This document shows positions 8,418 to 18,134 of a DNA stretch of 64,000 nucleotides, piece after piece (the first letter of the stretch is position 1; each line of letters starts with the position of its first letter). The DNA is from Nonomuraea turcica (lineage in GTDB: Bacteria > Actinomycetota > Actinomycetes > Streptosporangiales > Streptosporangiaceae), in assembly GCF_030718205.1 (NCBI RefSeq), contig NZ_JAUZQF010000002.1, positions 372,001 through 436,000 of the forward strand. The letters run 5' to 3'. The translations under genes were made by a program, and so were the position numbers. Below the pieces are notes generated by a model. It saw only the letters and a program-made list of their open reading frames with translations, was not told where the DNA came from and did no database searches.

Positions 8418-8493
8418 TGCGGCGGTGTCGTGTCAGCGGCCGCGTCAGGACGGCGACGGCCCGGTATCAGGGCGGTCGCCGATTGTTGACCCC

Positions 8494-9438
8494 ATGAACG
8501 GATCAGCGATCGCGGCCTCGGGGCTGCGAAAGGCCTACAAAGACAAGACCGTCCTCGACGGCATCGACCTGAATGTCCGGGCCGGCACGATCTTCGCCCT
8601 GCTCGGGCCCAACGGCGCCGGGAAGACCACGACCGTGAACGTGCTGACCACGCTGCTGGCCCCCGACGCCGGCAAGGTGATCGTCGCCGGGCACGACGTG
8701 GTCACCGAGACCAAGGCGGTGCGCGCGGCGATCGGCGTCACCGGGCAGTTCGCCTCGGTGGACGACCTGCTCACCGGCGAGGAGAACCTGCTGCTGATGG
8801 CGGATCTCCTGCACATGCCCAGGCCGCAGGGCAAACGAGTCGCCGGCCGGTTGCTCGACCGGTTCGATCTGGGTGAAGCGGCGAGCAAGCCGGCGGCGTC
8901 CTACTCCGGCGGCATGCGCCGCAAGCTGGATCTCGCCATGACGCTGGTCGGCGAGCCGCAGATCATCTTCCTGGACGAGCCCACGACGGGACTCGATCCG
9001 CGCAGCCGCCGCACCATGTGGGAGATCATCCGGGAACTGGTCGCCGACGGTACGACCATCTTCCTCACCACCCAGTACCTCGAGGAGGCCGACCAGCTCG
9101 CCGACCGCATCGCCGTACTCGATCAGGGACGGTTGGTCGCCGAGGGCACGGCCGACGAGCTCAAGCGCCGGGTTCCCGGCAGCCATGTCCGGCTGCGGTT
9201 CGCCGACCGGCACGCGCTCGACGTCGCGGCACAGATCCTGCACACCTCCACCAGGGACGACGAAGAGCTGACCTTGCGGGTGCCCGGCGACGGCGGGGTG
9301 CGGTCCCTGCGCGCGCTGCTCGATCGGCTCGACGCGCACGCCATCGACGCCGATGAACTGTCGGTGCACACGCCCGACCTGGACGACGTCTTCCTTGCCC
9401 TGACCGGCCACGCGAACAAGAAGGTCAACGCACGATGA
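8494..9438 (+). CDS. ABC exporter ATPase (DrrA type)
   Basis: 314 residues. Walker A is GPNGAGKTTT (38-47), the signature is SYSGGMRRKLDLAMTL, Walker B is [16 protein letters not shown], and the H-loop lies in FLTTQYLEEADQLADRI. The C-terminal ~90 residues form the accessory domain of daunorubicin-resistance ATPases (VHTPDLDDVFLALTG). It powers export of an antibiotic-like compound with the membrane protein encoded next, whose start overlaps its stop by ATGA. ATG 8494 is used because the ABC domain starts immediately after it; the frame extends upstream to 8425. Confidence 0.92.
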   Translation: MNGSAIAASGLRKAYKDKTVLDGIDLNVRAGTIFALLGPNGAGKTTTVNVLTTLLAPDAGKVIVAGHDVVTETKAVRAAIGVTGQFASVDDLLTGEENLLLMADLLHMPRPQGKRVAGRLLDRFDLGEAASKPAASYSGGMRRKLDLAMTLVGEPQIIFLDEPTTGLDPRSRRTMWEIIRELVADGTTIFLTTQYLEEADQLADRIAVLDQGRLVAEGTADELKRRVPGSHVRLRFADRHALDVAAQILHTSTRDDEELTLRVPGDGGVRSLRALLDRLDAHAIDADELSVHTPDLDDVFLALTGHANKKVNAR

Positions 9439-10184
9439 ACACCATCTCAGACTCCGCGACCATGCTGCGGCGCAACTTCCGCCACACGCTGCGAAACCCC
9501 CTGGCACTGTTCAACGGCATCATCATGCCGATCGTTCTGATGTTCCTGATGGTCTATGTGCTCGGCGACGCGTTCAGCGTCGGCGTCAACTATGCCGATT
9601 ACGCGACGCCGGGGTTGATCCTGACGACCATCTGCTACGGCGTCGGCCCCACCGCGGTCGCGGTGAACTCCGATATGACGACCGGATTCATCAACCGGCT
9701 CCGCGTCATGGACGTGTCCCGGGCCGCGGTGCTGAACGCGCACGTGATCGCGACCATGCTACGGAGCCTGGTGGCCATCACCCTCATCATCGGGGTCTCG
9801 TTCCTGATGGGATTCCGGCCGTCGGCGAGTTTCTCGCAGTGGCTCGGCGTGATCGGCATCGTCGTGCTGGCGGTGCTGGCGATCGGCTGGCTGACCGTCG
9901 CGTTCGGTCTCGCGGCGAAGACGGCGGAAAGCGCGGGCATGGCCGCCGTCCCGCTGATGCTCCTTCCGTTCCTGAGCAGCGCCTTCACGCCGGCCGACAA
10001 GATGGGGCCCGGTGTGCGGCAGTTCGCCGAGTATCAGCCGTTCACCCCGATCATCGAAACCCTGCGCGGGCTGCTGACGGGCGCGCCGTCGACGGGCTCG
10101 GCCGTCACGGCGATCGCCTGGTGTGTCGGGCTGGCGCTGATCGGCTATCTGTGGGCGAGCGCGTCGTTCAAGAAGAGAGCGTGA
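9435..10184 (+). CDS. ABC-2 type permease (DrrB type)
   Basis: 249 residues with six predicted membrane segments and the ABC-2 pattern: an N-terminal amphipathic stretch (MLRRNFRHTLRNPLALFNGI), segments near IIMPIVLMFLMVYVLG, LILTTICYGVGPTAV, LVAITLIIGVSFLMG, GVIGIVVLAVLAIGWL, a loop with PLMLLPFLSSAFTPADKMG and a last segment AIAWCVGLALIGYLW. It forms the exporter with the ATPase gene it overlaps. Its end overlaps the end of the convergent SARP gene by 17 bp. Confidence 0.92.
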   Translation: MNTISDSATMLRRNFRHTLRNPLALFNGIIMPIVLMFLMVYVLGDAFSVGVNYADYATPGLILTTICYGVGPTAVAVNSDMTTGFINRLRVMDVSRAAVLNAHVIATMLRSLVAITLIIGVSFLMGFRPSASFSQWLGVIGIVVLAVLAIGWLTVAFGLAAKTAESAGMAAVPLMLLPFLSSAFTPADKMGPGVRQFAEYQPFTPIIETLRGLLTGAPSTGSAVTAIAWCVGLALIGYLWASASFKKRA

Positions 10185-13100
10185 TTTCGGCCAGCTCGCG
10201 CCAATCCCGGCGCCGACCTTCGCGAGTCGCCTCGGTGAACATGTGTTCACCGAGGCGATCACGCGTGTCCGCGGTGATCCTGGAAACCTCCGGCAGCGAG
10301 TGATCCGGCGTGCCGCGCACGCCTTCGCTGGCCGCGAGCAGCCGCGCGGCCTGCTCGTACTGTCCCTGGCGCAGCGCGAGATCCGCGATCCCGACCAACA
10401 CCGCGGCGATCAGCGGTGGATACGCCGTCTTCACGGCGGCGCTGAACGCCTCGCTCCGATAGGCACGCGCCTGCTCGAGATCCTCGGTGAGGTAGCCATG
10501 GAGGTCGCTGGTCCTGGCGTGGGTCAAGTCGGTCAGTTCCTCGTTGCCCGCCATCGCCCGCACGGTGTCCAGGTGCCGGCGTGCCTCGTCCGGCTCGCCG
10601 CGCCAGCACGCCAGCTGCGCCTTCACCAGCGCCAGGTCGGCGAGCGCGTCCGGCCAGGTCAACCCGCCCGCGCATCGCTGCGCTTCGGCCATGGCGGACG
10701 TGCTGGACCGCTCATCTCCGAGCAGCCAGTAGAGCTGAGCCTGCCGCGCGCGCAGGCTGACCACTTCCTCGTCCACGCCCAGCTCGGTGAGCGCCGTGAC
10801 CGCCTCTTCGTAGTGCTCACACGCGCGTGCGAACTCGCCGCGCATGCCGAGCCGATCGGCCAGGAAGGTCAGCGCCAGCGAGATCCCCATCCGTTCACCC
10901 AGCGTACGGAACTCGGCAAGGGCGATTTCGGCGTCGCTGTCCACGTCGGTCTCGTCGCTGCCGAGCGTGAGCCGGAATCGGCCACGTGTGAGCCTGGCCT
11001 GCGCGCGCACCCAGGGGTCATCGTCGACGATCAGCGGATCCAACGCCGGCAGGAACCCTGTCGGCTCCTGCAGTATTCGCTTCCACAGCTCGACGAACCG
11101 AAGCATGGGGTGGTGGCCAGACCCGGTGCGCTGGGTGACCCGGTGCGCCTGGAGGATCCACTCCTCCGCCTGATACTGGTCGCGGCCGACCCCGGAGGTC
11201 AGGAACGTCGTCACGACCGTGTACGCCAGCGCCCGCACCTCATCGGGCACCTCTCCGGGCAGGGAGGCCGCCGCGACGCTCAACTCGGCGCCCTCGGCCC
11301 TGTGCCCGCTGAGGAACCAGTACCAGCCCGCGGCCCCGACCAGCCGCATCGCCTCCTCGGCCCATCCCCCGGCGATCGCTGCGCGCAGGGCCGCGCTGAT
11401 GTTGTCGTGCTCGGCCTCGAGCGTGGCCAACCACTTCAGCTGCTCGGCCTGGCGCAGGTGCGGGTCGGCCGTCTCGGCCAGCTCGGTGGCGTAGGCGAGG
11501 TGCGCCCGGCGCGCGAGCTCGGTCTCCCCGGCTTCGTCGAGCCGGTGCGCCGCGTACTCCCTGATGGTGCCGAGCATCCGGTAGCGCGGCGTGTCCTCGC
11601 CGTCGGCGACCAGCAGCGATTTCTCGATCAACGCGGTCAGCAGGTCGAGCACCTGTTCGCCGGCGAACGTCTCGCCCCCGCACACCCGTTCGGCCGCTTC
11701 CAGGCTCGCCCCACCGGAGAACACCGAGAGCCGCCGCAGCACCCCACGTTCTGCCTCGGTGAGCAGGTCCCAGCTCCAGTCCACGACCGCGCGCAGCGTC
11801 TTGTGATGGGGCAGCGCCGTACGGCTGCCGCCGGTCAACAGGCGGAAGCGGTCATCGAGCCGGCGTGCCAGCTGGTCGATGGACATGGTGCGCAGCCGGG
11901 CCGCGGCCAGTTCGATCGCCAGTGGGATACCGTCGAGCGCCCGGCAGATCCGCACCATGGCCGACAAGGTATCGGCGTCGGTGCCGATGTCTTTGCGCAC
12001 CAGCTCCGCGCGGTCCCGCAGCAGCCGTACGGCGGGCGAGGACTCGGCCTCGGACGGGTCGGCTCCCTTCGCGGGCAGCGCGAGCGGCTCGACCTGCCAC
12101 AGCACCTCCCCGGTGATGCCGAGCGGTTCCCTGCTCGTGGCCAGAATCCGCAGCCTGCGGCACTCTCCGAGAAGCCGGTCCGCGAACGCCGCGGCCTCCT
12201 CGATCACGTGCTCGCAGTTGTCCAGGATCAGTAAGATCGTGCGCTCCCGGAGCGCGGCGATGAGCCGATCCATCGGTTCCCCACCCCGCGCATCGCCGAG
12301 CAACGGCTGGTCACGCAGGCCGATCGCGGTGAGGGCGGCCTGCGCCAGCTCACTGCCCGCGCGTACGGAGGCCAGTTCGACCAGCCACGCCCCATCCGGC
12401 AGCTCGGTGAGCATCGTCCGCGCGGTCTCCGTGGCCAGCCTGGTCTTGCCGGAGCCACCCGGCCCCGTCAGGGTGACCAGCCGGTAGTTGAGGGACAGAC
12501 CGCCGACCGCGGCGATGTCAGCATCCTTGCCGACGAAGCTCGTCAGCTCGGCACGCAGGTTGGTCCTGCCGCTGTGCGCCCGCTCGCCCAGCTCTCCCCG
12601 GAGCAACGCGGTGTGCAGCGCGGAGAGCTCGGCCGATGGATCGGCGCCCAACTCATCGGCGAGCAGCTCGCGCGTCCGCTGGTAGAGGGTCAACGCCTCG
12701 TTCCCACGCCCCGATTCGGCGAGCGCTCGCATCAGGGCCGCCACGAACCCCTCACGCAGCGGGTACGTGGCCACCAACTCGGTCAGCTCGGAGACCAGCT
12801 CCGAGCCACGGCCGAGGCGAATGTCCGCCTCCACCCGATCCCCGAGCGCGGCGACGTGGAGCTCGTCCAGCCGCGCGACCGCGGCGTCGAACGCCTCGCT
12901 GTCGTGCAGTGCGAGGTCCGCCATGGCCTTACCGCGCCACAATGCCAAGCCTTCGCGCAGCAGATCCGCCCGCGCCGCCGGCTCGGCGGTCCGGGCCTGA
13001 CCGACCAGGTGCTCGAACCGGCTCACGTCCACGGCATCAGGAGCCACGGCCAGCCGGTAGCCGCCGGAGTCCGCCTCGATCACGCCGTCCGGCAACACCC

Positions 13101-13323
13101 TGCGCAGCCTGGACACCAACGCCTGCAAGGCATTCACTTCGTCCGCGGGCGGCCGTTGCCCCCAGATCCAGTCCACCAGCCTCGCACGCGTGACGATCCG
13201 GCCGGGTTCGAGGGCGAGTGCGGCAAGCAATGCGCGCAGTCGAATCCCAGGAACCTCCACCACGGCCCCATCACCGTTCCGGACCTCAAACGGCCCGAGC
13301 AATCCGACTCGCACATCAGCCAT
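10168..13323 (-). CDS. AfsR/SARP-type regulator: winged helix, BTAD, NB-ARC ATPase and TPR-like tail
   Basis: 1051 residues. Domains in order: an OmpR-like winged helix at about 1-95 (RLRALLAALALEPG, VNALQALVSRLRRVL), the bacterial transcriptional activation domain at about 96-245 (ADELGADPSAELSALH closes it), an NB-ARC/STAND ATPase from about 255 with Walker A GPGGSGKT (287-294) and Walker B ILLILDNCEHV, then a long helical TPR-like region to the end. Proteins of this build activate secondary-metabolite or stress genes in actinomycetes, with ATP-dependent oligomerisation. It is not attached to a biosynthetic cluster in this window. The nearest candidate target is the convergent DrrAB exporter. 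Confidence 0.92.
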   Translation of the reverse strand: MADVRVGLLGPFEVRNGDGAVVEVPGIRLRALLAALALEPGRIVTRARLVDWIWGQRPPADEVNALQALVSRLRRVLPDGVIEADSGGYRLAVAPDAVDVSRFEHLVGQARTAEPAARADLLREGLALWRGKAMADLALHDSEAFDAAVARLDELHVAALGDRVEADIRLGRGSELVSELTELVATYPLREGFVAALMRALAESGRGNEALTLYQRTRELLADELGADPSAELSALHTALLRGELGERAHSGRTNLRAELTSFVGKDADIAAVGGLSLNYRLVTLTGPGGSGKTRLATETARTMLTELPDGAWLVELASVRAGSELAQAALTAIGLRDQPLLGDARGGEPMDRLIAALRERTILLILDNCEHVIEEAAAFADRLLGECRRLRILATSREPLGITGEVLWQVEPLALPAKGADPSEAESSPAVRLLRDRAELVRKDIGTDADTLSAMVRICRALDGIPLAIELAAARLRTMSIDQLARRLDDRFRLLTGGSRTALPHHKTLRAVVDWSWDLLTEAERGVLRRLSVFSGGASLEAAERVCGGETFAGEQVLDLLTALIEKSLLVADGEDTPRYRMLGTIREYAAHRLDEAGETELARRAHLAYATELAETADPHLRQAEQLKWLATLEAEHDNISAALRAAIAGGWAEEAMRLVGAAGWYWFLSGHRAEGAELSVAAASLPGEVPDEVRALAYTVVTTFLTSGVGRDQYQAEEWILQAHRVTQRTGSGHHPMLRFVELWKRILQEPTGFLPALDPLIVDDDPWVRAQARLTRGRFRLTLGSDETDVDSDAEIALAEFRTLGERMGISLALTFLADRLGMRGEFARACEHYEEAVTALTELGVDEEVVSLRARQAQLYWLLGDERSSTSAMAEAQRCAGGLTWPDALADLALVKAQLACWRGEPDEARRHLDTVRAMAGNEELTDLTHARTSDLHGYLTEDLEQARAYRSEAFSAAVKTAYPPLIAAVLVGIADLALRQGQYEQAARLLAASEGVRGTPDHSLPEVSRITADTRDRLGEHMFTEATREGRRRDWRELAEITLSS

Positions 13324-13387
13324 TGTGCCGAACCGCGGCGAAACCGACGAACCGACGCCGGGCGCAAGCCGCGAACACCGCCGACCT

Positions 13388-13825
13388 TCATCGGACCGTT
13401 ATCATCGCGGGCGGGGTGCCGGGCTCGGCGAGCTCGATGATGTTGCCCAGGTTGTCGGTGACGAAGGCGATGCGCTGACCGATCGCGGGCACGTCCATGG
13501 GCCCGCCGATCAGCGGCACGTCGCCCTCGCGCAACTGGGACACGGTCGCGTCGAGATCCTCGACGGCGAGGCAGAAATGGTGCAGGCGCTCCGGGTCCAT
13601 GCTCGTGAGAATGTCGCGGGTCGGCGCCTCGCGGCGGTTCGAGGCGCCCGCGACCAGCTCGATCTTGACGTCTCCGTTGACGATGAAGACGAACGTCGTG
13701 CCGTGGGATTCAAACCGCTGGTCAAGGACGAAACCGAGCTTGCTCGCGTACCACTGGATGGTGGTGTCGAGATCCTCGGGCGTCACGCTGATGCCGACAT
13801 GGTCGTGGGAGAAGGTCATGCTCAT
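13388..13825 (-). CDS. VOC (glyoxalase/bleomycin-resistance) family protein
   Basis: 145 residues from ATG 13825 (an ATG at 13819 is equally possible; the frame is open to 13978 without family similarity). Two beta-alpha-beta-beta-beta modules are visible: DHVGISVTPEDLDTTIQWYASKLGF through FVFIVNGDVKIELVAG, and LHHFCLAVEDLDATVSQLRE through RIAFVTDNLGNIIELAEP. H in DHVG, E in KIELV, H in LHHF and E in IIELAE occupy the metal-ligand positions. Family members isomerise, open or bind small electrophiles. The substrate is unknown. Confidence 0.85.
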   Translation of the reverse strand: MSMTFSHDHVGISVTPEDLDTTIQWYASKLGFVLDQRFESHGTTFVFIVNGDVKIELVAGASNRREAPTRDILTSMDPERLHHFCLAVEDLDATVSQLREGDVPLIGGPMDVPAIGQRIAFVTDNLGNIIELAEPGTPPAMITVR

Positions 13826-13896
13826 GTGAACGAGATTGGCTGTCGGTCGAGCCGGTAACCAGAGACGGTCCGGCGGGAGGACAGCTGATACCACCC

Positions 13897-14982
13897 TTGG
13901 AGGCCGCGTCGGAACGGGCGGAAATCCGGTGGCGGGAGCGGGGGTCGAGGGTCGATCATGCCATCGTGGAGACGCCACATCCCACCATCACGCCGGCTCG
14001 CGAGATCGCCTGCGACGAGTCGGGCTGGGAGGGCGCCAACCTCGTGGCCGGAAACTCGGACGTCATCGCGTACGCCAGTGTCCGGCTGAGCATCGGCGAG
14101 GCCGCGGAGTGCCTGCGCGAACTCGGCGGTCGCGACGGGCACGTGAGGCAGGTGTACAAGGCGTCGCATGTGCTCCGCGCGGATCGGTCCACGTTGGCGA
14201 GTTTGCTCGGCCCGGCCGGGCCCATCCATGGCAATGCCTTCGTCCATCTCACCGAGAAGGCCTACTTCGTCGTCGGCAGACTCCTCGACTTCGTCCTCGG
14301 GCAGTCCGCGGAGGCGGCGAGCGCCGGCGTGGTCGCCGATCGGCGGCTCACCGGGCTGGCGACCACGCTCAGCCGTGAAGGTCCCGGCACGTTCGGCCGT
14401 GATCGGTGGCAAGCCTTCCTGGTGGCATCCAATGCCGTCCTGCGGACGAAGAGACCCCGGAACGTGCGTGAGCCCGTGGACGCGTTCGTCGATCTGGTCG
14501 AGACGCTGGCGAAACTCGACGGAGGCAGTCGCGTGGGCGCGATTCTCGACGAGCTTCGAAGAAACAGATCGGTTGCCTACGCGGCGCGGGCCAGGCTCCT
14601 CGAGCACCGCGCCCTGCAACCGGCTCTGGAACCCTTGATCCCCTCCCTCGCCAGGACCATTCTCCATTGGAGCCGCGACGGCGCGAGCGACGTGTCGATC
14701 GTGCACGACGAGCAGTCCGCCCTGACCGAGCGGCGCATCCGGCGGCTCGAACACCAACTCCTGCCACCGGAGCGCCGCCTCTGGTTCACGCAGGTGGACT
14801 CGCGTACGGATCCGCGGGTTCAGGTGGCCGATGTGCTGGCCGGAGTCGCTCGGAGGCTCGCGGCCGACGAACTCCGCGACCGTGGCGATACGGAACTCGG
14901 TGAGTTGCTGCGCGCCTACATCGATCCGGCCTCACGGTGGTCCGACGAGCGGAGCTGGTCCCGCCTCGGCCCGGCGCGCTGA
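13897..14982 (+). CDS. DUF3800-like protein
   Basis: 361 residues if TTG 13897 is used; GTG 13969 (337 residues) starts closer to the conserved core. The core opens with ACDESGWEGANL, the DESG hallmark of DUF3800, and near the C-terminus has VDSRTDPRVQVADVLAGVARRLA, the D-x-R...Q-x-A-D-x-x-A pattern of the same family. DUF3800 is predicted to have an RNase H-like fold and is often found near mobile or defence genes. Function is not established. It stands between a VOC gene on the other strand and the sugar ABC operon. Confidence 0.6.
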   Translation: MEAASERAEIRWRERGSRVDHAIVETPHPTITPAREIACDESGWEGANLVAGNSDVIAYASVRLSIGEAAECLRELGGRDGHVRQVYKASHVLRADRSTLASLLGPAGPIHGNAFVHLTEKAYFVVGRLLDFVLGQSAEAASAGVVADRRLTGLATTLSREGPGTFGRDRWQAFLVASNAVLRTKRPRNVREPVDAFVDLVETLAKLDGGSRVGAILDELRRNRSVAYAARARLLEHRALQPALEPLIPSLARTILHWSRDGASDVSIVHDEQSALTERRIRRLEHQLLPPERRLWFTQVDSRTDPRVQVADVLAGVARRLAADELRDRGDTELGELLRAYIDPASRWSDERSWSRLGPAR

Positions 14983-15005
14983 TCGGCCGGCGTCGGCGGC
15001 CCTGT

Positions 15006-15908
15006 TTACTTGATCGCGCCCGCGCCGATGCCCTTCACGATGTGACGCTGCGCCATGAGGTAGAAGATCACAACCGGCACGATCGAGATGGTGGTGGCGG
15101 CCAGGAGGATCTGCTGCTGGGGCGTCTCGGCGGAGGTGAAGGCGGTCAGACCGCGCTGGACGGGCATGAGGGAGTTGCCGTCGAACAGGACGAGCGCCAT
15201 GAGGTACTCGTTCCACGCCCCCAGCCCCTGGATGACTGCCACGGCGGCGAGGCCGGGCCTTGCCAGCGGGAGGATGACGTTCCAGAAGATGCGCAGCGGA
15301 CCGGCGCCGTCCAGCGCGGCCGCCTCCTCCAGAGCGCGGGGCTGGCTGACGAAGAAGCTGCGCATGATGAGCGTCGACATCGGGATGCCCGAGGTGATCA
15401 GGATCAGCACGTAGCCCACGGGATTGTTCGTCAGGCCGAGTGAGATGAGCAGCTTGTACTGCGCGAGGAACATGGCGGGCGCAGGGATGATCATCACGGC
15501 GAGGATGACGAACGTGAACACGCCCTTGCCCGCGAAGTCGAGTCGCGCGAGCGCGTACCCGGCGAGGCTGGACACCAGCAGGATGCCGATGACGGCGGAC
15601 CCCGTGTAGATCACGCTGTTGCGCAGGTAGATGCCGAGTTCCCCCTGAACCCATGCGGTGACGTAGTTGTCCCACTGCGGGTCGGCGGGCAGGAAGCTGT
15701 CGTTCGCGAGCAGTTCCTTGAGGCTCTGCAGAGATCCGGACAGCATCCACAGCAGGGGGAACAGCGCGATCAGTGCGGCGACGCTCAGCAGTCCGTACAG
15801 TCCGACCTTGTCGAGGCGTGCTCCCCGTCGAGGTGGACGAGTCCCGCCTTCGGCCGTGCCGGCCGGTGCTGAAGCGACGGACATCTCGTCGGTCGTCCGG
15901 CTGCTCAT
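15006..15908 (-). CDS. Carbohydrate ABC transporter permease (MalG/MsmG type)
   Basis: 300 residues. Six membrane segments follow a ~30-residue hydrophilic head. The EAA loop of binding-protein-dependent permeases is clear: EEAAALDGAGPLRIFWNVILPLARP. Its ATG overlaps the stop of the partner permease (ATGA). With that permease and the lipoprotein it forms an importer for an oligosaccharide. It is the last gene of the LacI-controlled operon. No ATPase gene lies in the locus, so a shared ATPase such as MsiK must be encoded elsewhere (inference from how streptomycete sugar importers work). Confidence 0.93.
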   Translation of the reverse strand: MSSRTTDEMSVASAPAGTAEGGTRPPRRGARLDKVGLYGLLSVAALIALFPLLWMLSGSLQSLKELLANDSFLPADPQWDNYVTAWVQGELGIYLRNSVIYTGSAVIGILLVSSLAGYALARLDFAGKGVFTFVILAVMIIPAPAMFLAQYKLLISLGLTNNPVGYVLILITSGIPMSTLIMRSFFVSQPRALEEAAALDGAGPLRIFWNVILPLARPGLAAVAVIQGLGAWNEYLMALVLFDGNSLMPVQRGLTAFTSAETPQQQILLAATTISIVPVVIFYLMAQRHIVKGIGAGAIK

Positions 15909-16837
15909 ACGCGGGACCTCCGCCTGGTGATCGCGAGCTGGATCACGGACAGCAGCACGAGGGCGCCGCCGAAGATGACCGACATGGCCGCGGCACTGCC
16001 GTAACGCCAGTTGACGAACGCCTCGTTGTAGATCGCGAGGGTCGGCACCATCGTGTGGTGACCCGGTCCGCCGTTGGTCAGCACCTGCACGGTCCCGAAG
16101 ATCTGGAGCGCGGCGAGCAGGGTGAGAAGACTCACGATCGACGTGACCGGAGCCAGCTGCGGCCAGGTGACGTAGCGGAACTTCGACCAGCGGTTCGCGC
16201 CGTCGAGTTCGGCGGCCTCGTACAGTTCTTTCGGCACGTCTTGCAGCCCCGCGAGGAAGAGCAGGAAGCCGAACCCCCAGTGGAACCACACGAACACCGC
16301 CGCCACGGCGGGCAGCGCGACGGCCGGCTCGCCCAGCCAGTTCTGCTGGAGCGTGCCCAACCCCACCAGGCCGAGGAGCCGATTGAGGATGCCGGATCCA
16401 GGGGCCAGGATGAACGAGAACAGCAGGCCGACGACGACCACCGACAACACGCCCGGCAAGTAGAAGACGGTGCGGAAGAACGTCTTGCCGCGGGTGATGC
16501 TGTTGACGGCCAGCGCCATGACCAAGGCGATTCCGTTGCCGAGGATGAAGCCGACGGCACCGAAGAAGAGGACGTTGCGCATGGACGCCCAGAAGATCGG
16601 GTCGGATGCGACGAAGTCGTAGTTGGCCAGTCCCACCCATGGGGTGTCGGGGCTGACGCCGTCCCAGGACTGGAAGCTCAACAGGATCGCCTGCGCGAAC
16701 GGGGTGATCGTGAAGATCCCGATGAGCGCCACGGCCGGAGCCAGGAACAACCAGCCGATCAGGTTGCGCCGGAGAGTGCGCCTCCCGCGCGGCGCTGAAG
16801 GCCGCCGCGCGGGAACCGCGAGTTGCCACGTCGTCAT
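15905..16837 (-). CDS. Carbohydrate ABC transporter permease (MalF/UgpA type)
   Basis: 310 residues. After a basic N-terminus (RRTLRRNLIGW) come six membrane segments and the EAA loop ELYEAAELDGANRWSKFRYVTWPQLAP. It pairs with the MalG-type permease in forming the sugar channel. Its start overlaps the stop of the binding-protein gene by four bases and its stop overlaps the next start, so the three genes are translationally coupled. Confidence 0.93.
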   Translation of the reverse strand: MTTWQLAVPARRPSAPRGRRTLRRNLIGWLFLAPAVALIGIFTITPFAQAILLSFQSWDGVSPDTPWVGLANYDFVASDPIFWASMRNVLFFGAVGFILGNGIALVMALAVNSITRGKTFFRTVFYLPGVLSVVVVGLLFSFILAPGSGILNRLLGLVGLGTLQQNWLGEPAVALPAVAAVFVWFHWGFGFLLFLAGLQDVPKELYEAAELDGANRWSKFRYVTWPQLAPVTSIVSLLTLLAALQIFGTVQVLTNGGPGHHTMVPTLAIYNEAFVNWRYGSAAAMSVIFGGALVLLSVIQLAITRRRSRV

Positions 16838-18129
16838 GACGTGCGATCCTGCGCCGCCTGGATGGTGGCGAGTACGTCGTCCACCGTCGCCTCGCCCAGC
16901 ACCAGGCGCTGGGACTCCGCCTTGATCGCGGTGTTCACGTCAGGAGTGAAGGTCGCTGACATGACCTGCATGCCCTTCACACCGGCGGCGAAGCCCGCGA
17001 GCTGGTCGGGGATGTCCGCGCCGGCGAGAAGTTCCGGGTTGGTGGGGAGGATGCGAGCGACCTTGGCGAACACCGCCTGCTGCTCGGGCTCGGTCAGCCA
17101 CTTCACGAACGCGAGCGCCTTCTCAGGATCCTCGCCCCTCGGGTTGATCACCGCGCCCTTCCCAGGGATACCCGGCGAGCGCGGCTCGTGGACGTTTCCG
17201 GGAGCCGTGGGAAGCCCGGTGGAGAAGTAGTCCTCGAACTCCGGGTTCGTCCTCAGACCCACCGAGACGCCGGGAGAGGCGTCGAAGATCGCGGCCACCG
17301 ACTTGGTGAAGAAGGACGACTCCACGTTCGGGTTGTCGTCCTGGCCGCCGGGAAGAGCGCCGTTGGCGATGACGCCGGCCTTCTTCAGGTCGACCAGGAA
17401 TTGGAAGGCGTTGCGCCAGCCGTCCTGTTTCCAACTCGATTTCCCGTTGAGGGTTGCTTCGATCTCGGCGTCCGTCAGCCAGTTCGAGGCGAGGGCCTGG
17501 ATGAAGTACGGTGTCTGCGAGGCCGCAATGGAGAAATCCGCTCCGTCCGCGGTAGCGAGCGCATCGATGAACGCGGCAGTCGTCGCGGGCGGGTTTTTCA
17601 GCGACATTCCGGTCAGCGCGGGATTGATGAGGAAGCCGTACGTCTGCGTTTCCCAGTGCACCGAGTAGACGCCGGGCTTGACCCCGAGGTTGTTGCCCTC
17701 CTTGAACGTCGACATTCTGATCACGGCAGGGCTGAAGTTCTTACTCCAACCGGCGTTCAACTGGGGAGAAAGGTCCATCGCCCAGCCGGCCTTGTAGAAC
17801 GGCGCCATCTGGGTCGCGTCGAACGACGAATAGATGTCGGGCATGGATCTGGACTGCGCCTTCGCCTGGAGCTTGGGCAGGTAGTCGGCCGGCCCGGGCG
17901 TGTCAATGGTGATCTTGACGCCGGTCTTTTTCGTGTACTGCTGCGCGAGTTGGGTGAGCGCGGCCTCTTGTCCGCGCGACTGGTTCATGAATGTCAGTCC
18001 GACGTCCCCGGTGGCGGATTCGTCGGACGACGAACAACCTGCCAGAGCAAGCGCCCCGACGATCGCCATTGATCCTGCCGCGATGATGGTGCGGCGACGA
18101 GCGCCGCGTGCTGTGGAGTTTGTACCCAT
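16834..18129 (-). CDS. Sugar-binding lipoprotein of ABC importer (SBP family 1)
   Basis: 431 residues from ATG 18129, preceded by GGTGAGG. A basic n-region and hydrophobic stretch lead to the lipobox ALAGC, so it is anchored to the outer face of the membrane. The mature part follows the family 1 pattern: VGLTFMNQSRGQEAALTQLA, then YTKKTGVKITID, a central AIFDASPGVSVGL, and AVINPRGEDPEKALAFVKWLTEPEQQAVF near the end. It delivers a plant-derived oligosaccharide to the two permeases, judged from the glycosidases around it. The gene starts five bases after the glycosidase stop. Confidence 0.92.
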   Translation of the reverse strand: MGTNSTARGARRRTIIAAGSMAIVGALALAGCSSSDESATGDVGLTFMNQSRGQEAALTQLAQQYTKKTGVKITIDTPGPADYLPKLQAKAQSRSMPDIYSSFDATQMAPFYKAGWAMDLSPQLNAGWSKNFSPAVIRMSTFKEGNNLGVKPGVYSVHWETQTYGFLINPALTGMSLKNPPATTAAFIDALATADGADFSIAASQTPYFIQALASNWLTDAEIEATLNGKSSWKQDGWRNAFQFLVDLKKAGVIANGALPGGQDDNPNVESSFFTKSVAAIFDASPGVSVGLRTNPEFEDYFSTGLPTAPGNVHEPRSPGIPGKGAVINPRGEDPEKALAFVKWLTEPEQQAVFAKVARILPTNPELLAGADIPDQLAGFAAGVKGMQVMSATFTPDVNTAIKAESQRLVLGEATVDDVLATIQAAQDRTS

Positions 18130-18134
18130 GGTCC

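Noticed and set aside
10243..12234. 663-codon open frame opposite the SARP regulator
   Set aside because: Antisense shadow; the opposite strand has Walker A/B and winged-helix motifs in order.
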